Counted from the first letter of the stretch, positions 1 to 7,468 are shown. The stretch is 8,456 nt of DNA from Pseudomonadota bacterium (GCA_030612385.1 JAUWNZ010000043.1:1-8456), one strand, 5' to 3'. Numbers and translations: made by a program. Notes: generated by a model from the letters alone, not told the origin.

Positions 1-322
1 GTATCTCACTTATTTTATAGGCACAAAACTCCTGCCGGAGCCGCAGACTAAGTCAAATCCCGGTGAGCTGCTGCGAACTATCGGTTTCGCGAGTTCACCC
101 GGCCTGATTCGAGTATTAGGAATTATTCCGGCGCTGACAAAATTGATCTTTCTTGTGGCTTCGGTCTGGATGCTGGTCGCGATGGTAATCGCTGTCAGGC
201 AGGCGCTTGATTATCAAAGCACGTTGCGGGCCGTGGGCGTCTGCGCGATCGGGTGGGGCATTCAGGTATTGGTATTCGCCCTTTTTCTTTCTATTTTTGG
301 AGGTTCCCAGCTCGGCGGATAA
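1..322 (+). CDS. YIP1-family membrane protein, C-terminal part (5' end outside window)
   Basis: This open frame enters at base 2 and ends with TAA at 320-322, giving 106 residues of a truncated protein. The visible part begins with a hydrophobic end (YFIGTKLLPEP), followed by a soluble stretch containing 'GELLRTIGFASSPGLIRVLG'. Two strongly hydrophobic segments follow, around 'LTKLIFLVASVWMLVAMV' and 'AVGVCAIGWGIQVLVFALFL', so it is an integral inner-membrane protein. The order of motifs, including 'VRQALDYQSTLRAV' between the last two helices, matches the C-terminal half of bacterial YIP1-domain proteins as I remember them. Their function is not established; the name comes from eukaryotic Golgi proteins that interact with Rab GTPases. 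It converges on lon with 33 bases between the stops, and I see no clear terminator hairpin there. Family assignment is fairly secure and the role is unknown. Confidence 0.8.
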   Translation, partial: YLTYFIGTKLLPEPQTKSNPGELLRTIGFASSPGLIRVLGIIPALTKLIFLVASVWMLVAMVIAVRQALDYQSTLRAVGVCAIGWGIQVLVFALFLSIFGGSQLGG

Positions 323-355
323 AGTCGGAAACGGGAATGAGGGAGAAAAAGGGAT

Positions 356-2731
356 TCATTTCATGCTATCGGTCAGGGCAATCTTGATTACCTCATCCAT
401 TTTTTCCACCAGATGAAATCTCATTTCTTTTCTCACTTTCAGGGGAATGTCCTCCAGGTCTTTTTCGTTTTTCGCCGGCAAGATTACAGTGGATATTCCA
501 GCCCTTTTGGCTGCCAGGATCTTCTCTTTTATCCCACCCACCGGCAGCACCAGTCCCCTCAAGCTTATTTCACCTGTCATGGCCACATCGGACCTCACCG
601 GCTTTCCGGTAAGAAGTGAAGTGAGCGCGGTAAATATAGTCACCCCTGCTGACGGTCCATCCTTTGGTGTGGCCCCGGCAGGAACATGCAGATGGATGTC
701 ACTTGTTTCATAGAAATCCTCCGGGATGCCAAGTTCCTTTGTCCTGGATCTCACATAACTCAATGCCGCCTGGGCAGATTCCTGCATCACATCTCCAAGC
801 TGGCCGGTCAATGTGAGGGTCTTTTTGCCTCTCATCCTGGTGGCCTCAATAAACAGGATATCTCCTCCGGACGGTGTCCATGCGAGGCCGGTGGCAACCC
901 CGGGAACGGATGTTCTCTCGGCGATCTCGGAAAAGAATTTGACAGGGCCCAGGAACCGCGAGACCGTTTCCTCATTTACCAGGACAGGTTCTGTCTTTCC
1001 TTTTACTACTTCCACTGCCACCCCCCTGCACACCGCGGCTATCTCACGCTCAAGATTTCGCAGCCCTGCTTCCCTGGTATAGTCACTGATGATCTTCTTG
1101 ATGCCGTCATCTTCAAACCGGAGATAAGAATCGCCAAGGCCATGTTCTTCCAACTGCCTCGGAATAATGAAGCGCGTGGCAATTTCAAGCTTTTCCTCCT
1201 CGGTATAGCCTGAAAGTTCCAATACCTCCATCCTGTCTCTGAGCGGTTGCGGGATTGGTTCTAATTGATTGGCCGTGGTGATAAACATCACACGGGAAAG
1301 ATCGAAATCGACTTCGAGGTAGTGATCGGAGAAGGCGCTGTTCTGCTCCGGATCGAGTACCTCCATGAGGGCGGCCGATGGATCTCCCTGATAGCTTGCC
1401 CCCATCTTGTCTATCTCATCCAGCATAAACAGAGGATTGTTGCTTCCAGCTTTCCTTAACCCCTGTATGATCCTGCCAGGCAGGGCTCCCACATAGGTTC
1501 TCCGGTGCCCCCTGATCTCAGCCTCATCCCTGACTCCTCCCAGGGAGACTCGCACAAATTTTCTGCCAAGGGCGCGCGCGATTGACTTGCCGAGCGAAGT
1601 CTTTCCGGTGCCTGGAGGTCCTGAAAAACAGAGGATGAACCCTTTCGTGCTTTTCTTTAGTTTCTGAACAGCGAGATACTCGAGGAGCCTCTTTTTGACC
1701 TTCTCCAGGTCATAATGATCTTCATCGAGCACACGGGAGGCCGCTGTTATATCCAGGGTATCTTCGGTGCTTATCGACCAGGGCAGTTTCACAAGCCAGT
1801 CAAGGTAGGTCCGGGAGACGGAGTACTCGGCTGCTTGCGGGGGCATCACGGAGAGCCGGTCAAGCTCCCTTTCCGCTGCTTTGTTCGCCTGTTCCGGGAG
1901 GTTTGCTGTTTTCAGCTTTTCTCTAAGCTCTTCTATCTCTGCCGTTTTTTCATCTTTTTCGCCCAACTCCTTCTGGATCGCCTTGAGCTGTTCCCGGAGA
2001 TAGTATTCCCTTTCCTTCTTGCTCATCTCACTTTTAAGCTGGGATTGTATCTTGTTTCCCAGTTCCATAATCTCCAACTGGCGATTGAGAAATACAATCA
2101 CCTTTTCCAGCCTCTTTTTTACGCCTACCGTTTCAAGAATATCCTGCTTTTCCTTTAATGTTACGTTGAGATTGGATGCCGCGGCATCTGCTAAAAAATC
2201 AGGGTCGTCGATCTCCGTTATTTCCATTAACATCATACCGGCCTCCGGAGAGAGATTAGGAAGAAGGCCCACTATTTTTTGGAAAAGACTCTTCGTGTTT
2301 AGCATCATTGCCTCTATCTCAGTGTCCTTTGTCGTCTCTTCAGAAAGGGTCGATACCCTGGCCCTTAGATAGGGGTCGGTCTGGCTTATTTCTTTTAACA
2401 CAATCCTTGATATCCCCCGCACAAGGAGCCTTACAGTCCCATCCGGCGCTTTGAACATCTTAAGCACCAGAGCGGCAGTCCCCACGTTATAAATGTTTTC
2501 AGGGCCATATTCGCCGGCATCCGGATCCTTCAAACCAACCAGTCCCAATATCTTGTCTTTTAGAAGTGCGTCATTTACAAGCTTTAAGTGCTTCTCATCG
2601 GATACTATAAGTGAGATTATCATCCGGGGGAACACCAATATATTTTTTAGAGGGAGCACGGCCAATTCCTCGGGCACCTTGATTTCCTGATCACCTGACT
2701 CTTGCGAATCTTTTGCTCCAACCTTAATCAT
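356..2731 (-). CDS. lon: ATP-dependent endopeptidase Lon (LonA type)
   Basis: This 791-residue protein has the full LonA architecture. The N-terminal substrate-binding domain covers about residues 22-215 ([14 protein letters not shown]), followed by a coiled-coil region at about 215-320. The AAA+ module has Walker A GPPGTGKT at 371-378, Walker B LFMLDEID at 434-441, the sensor-1 region ITTAN at 484-488, the arginine finger at about R500 and sensor 2 at about R558. The C-terminal protease domain holds the Ser-Lys dyad: S694 in PKDGPSAG and K735 in GGIKEK. All catalytic residues are present and the length is normal for the family. Lon unfolds and degrades damaged and some regulatory proteins in the cytoplasm using ATP. 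The ATG start is supported by GGAGGAG (about 2738-2745) at suitable spacing. It is the last gene of the minus-strand block, 39 bases after hsp20, so co-transcription is likely. Confidence 0.98.
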   Translation of the reverse strand: MIKVGAKDSQESGDQEIKVPEELAVLPLKNILVFPRMIISLIVSDEKHLKLVNDALLKDKILGLVGLKDPDAGEYGPENIYNVGTAALVLKMFKAPDGTVRLLVRGISRIVLKEISQTDPYLRARVSTLSEETTKDTEIEAMMLNTKSLFQKIVGLLPNLSPEAGMMLMEITEIDDPDFLADAAASNLNVTLKEKQDILETVGVKKRLEKVIVFLNRQLEIMELGNKIQSQLKSEMSKKEREYYLREQLKAIQKELGEKDEKTAEIEELREKLKTANLPEQANKAAERELDRLSVMPPQAAEYSVSRTYLDWLVKLPWSISTEDTLDITAASRVLDEDHYDLEKVKKRLLEYLAVQKLKKSTKGFILCFSGPPGTGKTSLGKSIARALGRKFVRVSLGGVRDEAEIRGHRRTYVGALPGRIIQGLRKAGSNNPLFMLDEIDKMGASYQGDPSAALMEVLDPEQNSAFSDHYLEVDFDLSRVMFITTANQLEPIPQPLRDRMEVLELSGYTEEEKLEIATRFIIPRQLEEHGLGDSYLRFEDDGIKKIISDYTREAGLRNLEREIAAVCRGVAVEVVKGKTEPVLVNEETVSRFLGPVKFFSEIAERTSVPGVATGLAWTPSGGDILFIEATRMRGKKTLTLTGQLGDVMQESAQAALSYVRSRTKELGIPEDFYETSDIHLHVPAGATPKDGPSAGVTIFTALTSLLTGKPVRSDVAMTGEISLRGLVLPVGGIKEKILAAKRAGISTVILPAKNEKDLEDIPLKVRKEMRFHLVEKMDEVIKIALTDSMK

Positions 2732-2737
2732 TTTTTA

Positions 2738-2745
2738 TCTCCTCC
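2738..2745 (-). promoter_or_regulatory. Ribosome binding site of lon
   Basis: On the minus strand the sequence GGAGGAGA lies just upstream of the lon ATG, with a short A-rich spacer. It is a strong Shine-Dalgarno match inside the 39-base hsp20-lon gap, and it fixes the start at 2731. Confidence 0.8.
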
Positions 2746-2770
2746 GATATTCTTGGGGTGTGGTTATAAT

Positions 2771-3127
2771 CTACTCTCCAGGAACCTCTTTCACCTTTGG
2801 AAGTCTGATACGAAGTATTCCCTGTTTGTACGTAACGCTCGCGTCCTCCTGATTTATGGGTGCTGTCAAGAAAAGTTCTCTTTCAAAAACTCCGTGATCG
2901 ATCTCCATTTGATGGAATCTTATTAGAGGTAAATGAGCAGGGTCCGATCTCCTGCCCCATATCCTGAGTCTGTTCCCGGTCAGCGTCACATTGATGTCAT
3001 CCTCATTCATTCCCGCCAGTTCCACAACGATCACTACTTCATCCGGCGATTCGTAAACATCGGTTGCCGGCCTCCACACCGGTGTCGGATAGAAGCGGTA
3101 TCTTTCATATCGTAACATTATTTCCAT
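2771..3127 (-). CDS. hsp20: Small heat-shock protein, Hsp20/alpha-crystallin family
   Basis: This 118-residue protein has a short N-terminal arm (about 20 residues), then an alpha-crystallin domain starting at 'WRPATDVYES'. Family landmarks are 'VVIVVELAGMNEDDINVTL' at about 31-49, 'GVFERELFLTAPI' at about 79-91, and the terminal G-x-L strand 'GILRIRLPK' at about 103-111. Small heat-shock proteins are ATP-independent holdases that keep unfolding cytoplasmic proteins soluble for refolding or proteolysis. The chain stops seven residues after LPK (VKEVPGE), so the C-terminal I-x-I/V anchor used in oligomer assembly is not visible. The ATG is preceded on the minus strand by AGGAGA with 7 bases to the start, which favours it over the internal Met4. 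The gene lies 39 bases upstream of lon, consistent with a proteostasis operon. Confidence 0.93.
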   Translation of the reverse strand: MEIMLRYERYRFYPTPVWRPATDVYESPDEVVIVVELAGMNEDDINVTLTGNRLRIWGRRSDPAHLPLIRFHQMEIDHGVFERELFLTAPINQEDASVTYKQGILRIRLPKVKEVPGE

Positions 3128-3181
3128 AGCGCTGTCTCCTGAATTTGAAAGTCCCCAAGTCTCTGCAACTTATTGAAATTA

Positions 3182-3196
3182 CAGATAGACTATCAG
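3182..3196. promoter_or_regulatory. Near-palindrome upstream of hsp20-lon, possible operator
   Basis: CAGATAG-A-CTATCAG has two 7-base arms around one central base, with one mismatched pair. It sits 55 to 69 bases upstream of the hsp20 start, in the 118-base gap after the flavoprotein gene. Size and place would suit a dimeric repressor or activator site for the heat-shock pair. I could not identify a convincing sigma32 or sigma70 promoter beside it, and it matches no operator I know (it is not CIRCE). It could be chance. Confidence 0.3.
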
Positions 3197-3245
3197 AAAT
3201 TTACTTTTGCCTCACACATGAAACGAAGGAATATAAAAAATTGAC

Positions 3246-4268
3246 TTAGCCATATCGTCTCACAATGGTTTCAAATAAATAACGCACACTCATGCCTTTG
3301 CGAAGACATTCAATGAAGATTGTAGAAACAGGGTGCGGCAATAGACTCAGTAATCCGGCAGTTCTAATGGCGCTCCTGTCATGTCGCCGCTTAATGGAAA
3401 GGACATTTTTAATTGTTTCCTCATTGTTGGATGAAATCATATCGGCCAGCCCCCTTCCTGAAGCAAGAGCAAAAAAAATTCCTTCTCCCGTCAAGCCGGA
3501 CGCAAAACCTCCCGCATCTCCAATGAGATAAGTATGATCAAAACAATGACCTCTATAATCCGCATTGATAGGATGAGCTCTGAAAGGGGTATTTATCGTC
3601 AACCCGTGAGTTTTCTTCAGCCAGTGTAGAAACCCCTCCCTGGCACGATGGACGTTTATCGGGTAAAAACCTTCAAATCCAAATCCGACTGCCGTGCTCT
3701 CTTCATGGGGGAATATCCAGCCGTAGCCGCACCCAAAAAGCCTTGCGTCAAAAAACCACTCCATCTTTGAAAGCGACGAGGGAACAGAAGTTTGCCACGC
3801 AACAATAATCTGTTTTGAGGGAATTTTGAGATGCCGTCTTACCAAGGATCTGCTGCCATCTGCTCCAACAAGGTAATGGTAATCGTACCGCCTGCCGTCC
3901 TCTGTAATAACCGCATTGTCTTTTATTTTTACAACCTTGGCTGTTTCTACTCTTGCGCCAGCCTTTAGCGCCCTTTCAAACAGCCGGCGGCTGAGCTCTT
4001 TACGGTCAATCGTAAAGACAATGGGGGTGTTTGCTTTAAGCTCCGTTGTTCCATAGGGTGTATGAATAGTATGCGAAGCAAAAGACCTTTCTACAATCTC
4101 CTCGGGAACACCCTCCTTAAAGTCCTTCAGGGTCACCCCCCCTGCGCAAAGCTTCTCTGCAGGATAAGGATGCTTCTCAAGAACGAGCACCTCCTTCCCC
4201 TTCTTTGCCAGGTGATAGGCACAATTCAAGGCAGCGGGTCCGCCTCCAACTATAAGGATATCGCTCAT
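3246..4268 (-). CDS. FAD-dependent oxidoreductase, geranylgeranyl-reductase-like family
   Basis: This protein of about 340 residues has the layout of the GGR/FixC-type flavoproteins of the p-hydroxybenzoate hydroxylase fold. The N-terminal dinucleotide-binding motif is DILIVGGGPAALN, with E31 at the end of the second strand (VLVLEK) for the FAD ribose. It is followed by the family-typical KLCAGG segment (39-44), a 'VGADGSRS' DG motif, and near residue 250 the second FAD motif 'YLIGDAGGFASGLTGEGI'. Such enzymes hydrogenate isoprenoid double bonds or act as electron-transfer flavoproteins; the substrate here cannot be read from sequence. The third glycine of GxGxxG is alanine. I chose ATG at 4268 because AAGG lies 5 bases upstream. 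ATG at 4280 (two bases after the preceding stop) and GTG at 4328 are alternatives with weaker ribosome sites. It is tightly linked to the upstream substrate-binding protein. Confidence 0.85.
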   Translation of the reverse strand: MSDILIVGGGPAALNCAYHLAKKGKEVLVLEKHPYPAEKLCAGGVTLKDFKEGVPEEIVERSFASHTIHTPYGTTELKANTPIVFTIDRKELSRRLFERALKAGARVETAKVVKIKDNAVITEDGRRYDYHYLVGADGSRSLVRRHLKIPSKQIIVAWQTSVPSSLSKMEWFFDARLFGCGYGWIFPHEESTAVGFGFEGFYPINVHRAREGFLHWLKKTHGLTINTPFRAHPINADYRGHCFDHTYLIGDAGGFASGLTGEGIFFALASGRGLADMISSNNEETIKNVLSIKRRHDRSAIRTAGLLSLLPHPVSTIFIECLRKGMSVRYLFETIVRRYG

Positions 4269-4282
4269 TTCAACCTTCATCG

Positions 4283-5941
4283 TTATCTTTTCATAACCAG
4301 CCTCTGCTCCTCTCTTGGTACATACCACTTGGTGAAATTGTGCCCAATGCCGATGGGGGCCGGTTCAATCCCGCGGAATCGGGCATTGATGATAGGAAGC
4401 GCGTCGGGAACGTATAGAAATGTGCATGGCTGTTCCTCCGTCAGGATATCCTGTATCATGTCATAGAATCTTTTCCTTTCGTTTCGATCAAAGGTGCTCC
4501 TTCCCTTTTCAAGCAGTACATCGACCTCATTATTTTTAAAGGATATAAAATTCAACTCAGCCGGTCCCATCTTGCTCGAGTGCCATACGTCATAGATGTC
4601 AGGATCAAGAGGGACTGTCCATCCGAGAATTGTTGCATCGAACTTTCGTTTATTAATGAACTGTTTTATGAAGGCAGCCCATTCTATTATTCTTATCTTT
4701 ACACTTATTCCGATATCGGCAAGCCGTCTCTGGATAATCTCGGCGCACTTTGCGCGTAGTTCGTTTCCCTGATTCGTTATAATCTCAAAGGCGAGGGGTT
4801 CCCCGTTTTTGTCTAAGATACCATCGCCATCGGTATCTTTCCAGCCCCCTTCCGCAAGGAGGTGTCTCGCTTTTTGAGGGTTATACGGGTATTTCTTAAC
4901 GCGAGGATTATATGCCCAGGTATTGGGCGTGAAAGGGCCTGTCGCCACCCTTCCCAGACCCAGAAGAACACCCTGGATAATTTCCTCTTTATTAATCGCA
5001 TAGCTGATGGCCTGCCGCACATATTTCTCCTTGAAGAGTGGACTTTTGAGGTTATATCCGAGATAGGTGTACGAAAAGGAGGGGTAGCGGTACTTGTTGA
5101 AATTTCTGCGGAAGAGGCTGTTTTCTGTTTGTCTCGCATACTGGAGAGGTGTAAGATTCATCCGGTCGATCCCTTTTGCGCGCAATTCAAGGAACATGGT
5201 TGCCGTGTCCGGTATTATACGCATAATGTACCCATCGATGTAGGGTCTTCCTTCAAAGTAATCGGGATTAGAAATGAGGACTATTTTCTGACCGGTTTTC
5301 CATTCCTTGAACATGTATGGTCCGGTTCCGACAGGGCGGCGTGAGAGAGGGGTGCTTGTGATATCCTTTCCCTTAAGAAGATGCCCGGGAAGTACGGAGG
5401 CGCTCCAACTCGTGAGAGCAGGGGCAAATGGCCTGTCATAAGTTACTCTGAAGGTATAATCGTCGAGTACCTCCGCCTTCTTTACCTTGAGAAAATCACC
5501 GGAATAGGCGGTTGGGGTTCCTGGATCTATGGTAACATGATAGGTAAAAAGAACATCATCGGAGGTAAAGGGATGACCGTCATGCCATTTCACGCCCTTT
5601 CTTAAATGGAAAGTGATCACCAGCCCATCTTTTGAAATATCCCAGGATCTGGCCAGATCACCCACTATATTCAAGTCCTTGTCGTATTTTACAAGGCCGT
5701 TGTAGATCATTGAAGCAATGCCATGAGAGGCGCTGTCCGTGGAGAGTAGCGGGATCAGGTTGCTGGCATCTCCGATAGAACCTTCCACCATGATATCACC
5801 GTAAGCGGGAGCTGTTTCGGACACTTTTCCATTTTTGACAGACCCTTTATCTGTTGTATTACTACCACAGCCGCAGGTCGTCAGGAGAAAAAATATTGTC
5901 AGGCTAAAAATTATGGGACCGAGGCGCCTCATGATTGGCAA
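4283..5941 (-). CDS. Peptide/oligopeptide-type ABC transporter substrate-binding lipoprotein (SBP family 5)
   Basis: This 552-residue protein is an extracytoplasmic binding protein of the DppA/OppA/NikA family. Family landmarks are 'YNGLVKYD' at about 80-87, the signature 'VKWHDGHPFTSDDVLFTY' at about 117-134, 'PVGTGPYMFKEW' at 203-214, and 'VRQAISYAINKEEII' at 308-322. A DxDxDG loop (369-374), common in relatives, follows. It begins with a basic tip and a hydrophobic stretch (10-22) ending in cysteines 23 and 25, so it is probably a lipoprotein, although neither cysteine has a perfect lipobox. TTG at 5941 is preferred because AGGA stands 7 bases upstream; the ATG three codons later would be too far from that site. 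The ligand is unknown (peptides, nickel and other solutes occur in the family). No permease or ATPase gene lies beside it, so it is an orphan here. Its stop is close to or overlaps the flavoprotein start. Confidence 0.92.
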   Translation of the reverse strand: MPIMRRLGPIIFSLTIFFLLTTCGCGSNTTDKGSVKNGKVSETAPAYGDIMVEGSIGDASNLIPLLSTDSASHGIASMIYNGLVKYDKDLNIVGDLARSWDISKDGLVITFHLRKGVKWHDGHPFTSDDVLFTYHVTIDPGTPTAYSGDFLKVKKAEVLDDYTFRVTYDRPFAPALTSWSASVLPGHLLKGKDITSTPLSRRPVGTGPYMFKEWKTGQKIVLISNPDYFEGRPYIDGYIMRIIPDTATMFLELRAKGIDRMNLTPLQYARQTENSLFRRNFNKYRYPSFSYTYLGYNLKSPLFKEKYVRQAISYAINKEEIIQGVLLGLGRVATGPFTPNTWAYNPRVKKYPYNPQKARHLLAEGGWKDTDGDGILDKNGEPLAFEIITNQGNELRAKCAEIIQRRLADIGISVKIRIIEWAAFIKQFINKRKFDATILGWTVPLDPDIYDVWHSSKMGPAELNFISFKNNEVDVLLEKGRSTFDRNERKRFYDMIQDILTEEQPCTFLYVPDALPIINARFRGIEPAPIGIGHNFTKWYVPREEQRLVMKR

Positions 5942-5948
5942 TAATTTA

Positions 5949-5952
5949 TCCT
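5949..5952 (-). promoter_or_regulatory. Ribosome binding site deciding the TTG start of the binding-protein gene
   Basis: On the minus strand AGGA is followed by a 7-base spacer (TAAATTA) and TTG. From the in-frame ATG at 5932 the same site would be 16 bases away, so the TTG at 5941 is favoured. Confidence 0.6.
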
Positions 5953-5990
5953 ATCCTGATCTCTATTGCAATGTGATTTTGCAAGCGTTT

Positions 5991-6020
5991 ACCGCAAAGC
6001 TCTCAGAGAGCGCAGAGAAA
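5991..6020. repeat. Possible degenerate copy of a dispersed intergenic repeat
   Basis: The stretch ACCGCAAAGC...CGCAGAGAAA resembles the 'ACCGCAAAGACGCAGAGAACGCAAAGAAA' class of intergenic repeat that I recall from Deltaproteobacteria and other environmental bacteria. Inside it, GCTCTC-A-GAGAGC (5999-6011) is a perfect 6-base-arm palindrome. Only one copy lies in this window, so its repeat nature is inference from memory. Confidence 0.4.
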
Positions 6021-6099
6021 CTATTCTTGTAAGCCGGGAGCTAAAGTCGTTTCGCTCTAATTTTAAGTTTTTCATATCAAAAAATGAAATAATTAAAAA

Positions 6100-6137
6100 C
6101 CCTCCCTCCCCTTTGAGGGGGAGGGGCGAGGTGGGGG
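6100..6137. repeat. G/C-rich hairpin, REP-like palindromic element
   Basis: CCCTCCCC (6104-6111) pairs perfectly with GGGGAGGG (6118-6125) around a six-base loop, and is followed by further G tracts (GAGGTGGGGG). Such C-rich/G-rich intergenic palindromes are common as dispersed elements in many genomes. Read on the minus strand the hairpin is followed by GGGTTTTTAATT, which resembles a terminator, but no minus-strand gene lies upstream to need one. It could block antisense transcription from the tol side. Confidence 0.5.
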
Positions 6138-6167
6138 CGAAAAACCCCGGTTTATCGAGCTATTACG

Positions 6168-6196
6168 TTCAACGGTTAAAAGCTGTCAACCGTGAA
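6168..6196. repeat. Bulged inverted repeat just upstream of the tol promoter
   Basis: TTCAACGGTT and AACCGTGAA form nine base pairs with one bulged A and a 10-base loop; the core ACGGTT/AACCGT is perfect. It ends 17 bases before the -35 box of the tolQ promoter. It could be an operator, an upstream hairpin, or another dispersed-repeat scrap. Confidence 0.35.
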
Positions 6197-6212
6197 CCAT
6201 TTTAAAGATTTA

Positions 6213-6240
6213 TTGACAATGCATTGATTTTAAATTAAAT
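6213..6240 (+). promoter_or_regulatory. Sigma70-type promoter for tolQRA
   Basis: A perfect -35 box TTGACA (6213-6218) is followed after 16 bases by TTAAAT (6235-6240), a 4/6 match to TATAAT, in A/T-rich DNA. Transcription would start about 50 bases before the tolQ GTG. This is the best promoter-like sequence in the window and it lies in the right place. Confidence 0.6.
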
Positions 6241-6285
6241 GTGTCTTGGATAAACCCCATTGGGAAACATTTCAACGATGTAGAA

Positions 6286-6302
6286 ACGGGAGAATCAAAG
6301 TG
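6286..6302 (+). promoter_or_regulatory. Ribosome binding site and GTG start of tolQ
   Basis: GGGAG is followed by 7 bases (AATCAAA) and GTG at 6300. This is a clear initiation signal, and it argues against the in-frame TTG at 6246, which has no Shine-Dalgarno sequence before it. Confidence 0.7.
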
Positions 6303-7046
6303 AAGGAAATTTCAGATGTTACTATGGCGGATATTGGAGGCAATTTTCACGGAGGCCTCCTCGATATGATCTCGAATTCGGGTGCAATGGTTCAGTTTGT
6401 GTTGCTGTTGCTGCTGTTCTTTTCCATTATCTCATGGGCGATTATCCTGACGAAATACAGGATCATTAGAAAGACGAAAAAGGAAAATGACATGTTTATA
6501 GAGGCTTATATGGGAAGCACCAAGATGTCAGACGTGTTCCCAGAATCAAGGAAGTTCAAGTATTCCGCCGTTGCCGAGGTATTTAGAGCGGGATATGTTG
6601 AGCTTGGGAAGATAAGCAAAACTAAAAGAGAATCACTGGCCGCGGAAGAAGTGACCGGCGAGGGAAGCCCCATAGAAATGCGTGGATTTGATAATGTTGA
6701 ACGGGCGCTGAACAGGGCCTGCGGTTCTGAAACCACAAAGCTGGAAAGCGCTCTCGGTTTCCTTGCGACAACGGGAAGCATATCTCCTTTTATAGGTCTT
6801 TTCGGCACAGTATGGGGAATAATGAATGCCTTTAGAGGTATCGGAGCAAGAGGCTCAGCGACACTGGCCGTTGTTGCTCCCGGAATATCAGAGGCGCTTA
6901 TTGCCACAGCTGCAGGCCTGGCAGCAGCCATTCCCGCCGTTATCTTCTATAATTACTATTTGAGACATATCAGGACCATAACGATAGAGATGGATAATTT
7001 TGCCTCTGAATTCCTGAATATTGTTGAAAGACGTTACCTGAAATGA
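6300..7046 (+). CDS. tolQ: Tol-Pal system proton-channel subunit TolQ (MotA/TolQ/ExbB family)
   Basis: This protein of about 248 residues has three membrane helices in the family's layout: the first at about 30-52 (FVLLLLLFFSIISWAIIL), a cytoplasmic loop, then helices at about 150-177 and 188-219. The segments 'TTGSISPFIGLFGTVWGIMN' and 'APGISEALIATAAGL' are highly TolQ-like. They contain the two conserved channel threonines (T170 in FGTVWG and T203 in IATAAG), equivalent to T145 and T178 of E. coli TolQ. With TolR it forms the inner-membrane stator that uses the proton gradient to drive TolA. ExbB is the alternative, but the wording of the second and third helices and the following tolR/tolA favour TolQ. 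The GTG start is chosen for its ribosome site. The stop overlaps tolR by ATGA, and the operon promoter lies about 60 bases upstream. Confidence 0.93.
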   Translation: MKEISDVTMADIGGNFHGGLLDMISNSGAMVQFVLLLLLFFSIISWAIILTKYRIIRKTKKENDMFIEAYMGSTKMSDVFPESRKFKYSAVAEVFRAGYVELGKISKTKRESLAAEEVTGEGSPIEMRGFDNVERALNRACGSETTKLESALGFLATTGSISPFIGLFGTVWGIMNAFRGIGARGSATLAVVAPGISEALIATAAGLAAAIPAVIFYNYYLRHIRTITIEMDNFASEFLNIVERRYLK

Positions 7047-7468
7047 GAAACTCAAGAAACCGCAGCACCTTCAACGATGGGCCTATGTCTGATATCAATG
7101 TGACCCCGCTTGTCGATGTCGTTTTAGTACTTTTGATAATCTTTATGGTCACTGCGCCTATGCTCCAGATGGGGATAGACGTCAATCTTCCGCGGGTAAA
7201 GGCGAGGACTGTAGACGTAAGTGAAGAAAAGCTTATCCTTACCATAAACAACAAAAGAGAGATATTTATAAACAGGTATAAAACCCCAATGTCCAATCTC
7301 AAAACAAAACTGGAAAGCATCTTCGAAAGCAGGATAGACAGGGTGGTTTTTATGCGTGCCGACAAGGATGTTCCTTACGGATTTGTTGTTCAGGTTATGT
7401 CTGAAGTCAGAAAAGCGGGCATAGATAAGCTGGGAATGATTACTGAACCACCGGAGAAGTCGAAATGA
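7043..7468 (+). CDS. tolR: Tol-Pal system stator subunit TolR (ExbD/TolR family)
   Basis: This 141-residue protein, about the length of E. coli TolR (142), has a short cytoplasmic start and one transmembrane helix at about 21-43. The helix begins with 'INVTPLVDVVLVLLIIFMV', and D25 is the conserved proton-carrying aspartate (D23 in E. coli). The rest is a periplasmic domain of the ExbD/TolR type, with 'VFMRADKDVPYGFVVQVMSEVRKAGI' features near the end (about 107-132). It pairs with TolQ in the proton-driven motor for outer-membrane constriction during division. The ATG overlaps the tolQ stop (ATGA), and its own stop overlaps the tolA start the same way, so translation of the three genes is likely coupled. 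ExbD is the alternative name; context favours TolR. Confidence 0.92.
   Translation: MRNSRNRSTFNDGPMSDINVTPLVDVVLVLLIIFMVTAPMLQMGIDVNLPRVKARTVDVSEEKLILTINNKREIFINRYKTPMSNLKTKLESIFESRIDRVVFMRADKDVPYGFVVQVMSEVRKAGIDKLGMITEPPEKSK

Larger units (their letters stand above)
5942..6299. other. Divergent intergenic region with repeat fragments and the tol promoter
   Basis: About 360 bases separate the start of the binding-protein gene (minus) from the start of tolQ (plus). I see no credible gene inside. It contains a possible degenerate dispersed repeat (5991-6020), an A/T-rich stretch (about 6056-6099), a G/C-rich hairpin (6100-6137), a bulged inverted repeat (6168-6196) and a rightward promoter (6213-6240). 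I could not find a convincing promoter for the leftward block. Confidence 0.7.

Noticed and set aside
686..1213. Long plus-strand open frame opposite lon
   Set aside because: It is antisense to the conserved lon coding sequence and has no recognisable motif. The same applies to the other plus-strand frames across lon.
4269..4328. Longer flavoprotein start (GTG at 4328 or ATG at 4280)
   Set aside because: The extra residues precede the FAD-binding strand, overlap or abut the upstream gene, and lack a good ribosome site. ATG at 4268 has AAGG at the right distance. ATG at 4280 stays possible.
4862..5344. 160-codon plus-strand frame opposite the binding-protein gene
   Set aside because: The minus-strand frame carries clear family motifs throughout, and the opposite frame looks like random translation.
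6100..6137. Intrinsic terminator for a minus-strand gene
   Set aside because: The hairpin plus T-run would fit on the minus strand, but the DNA upstream on that strand is antisense to tolQRA and has no credible gene. A dispersed palindrome is the simpler reading.
6246..6299. TTG start giving 18 more residues to TolQ
   Set aside because: There is no Shine-Dalgarno sequence before it and it lies directly after the promoter -10 box. The GTG at 6300 has GGGAG with 7-base spacing.
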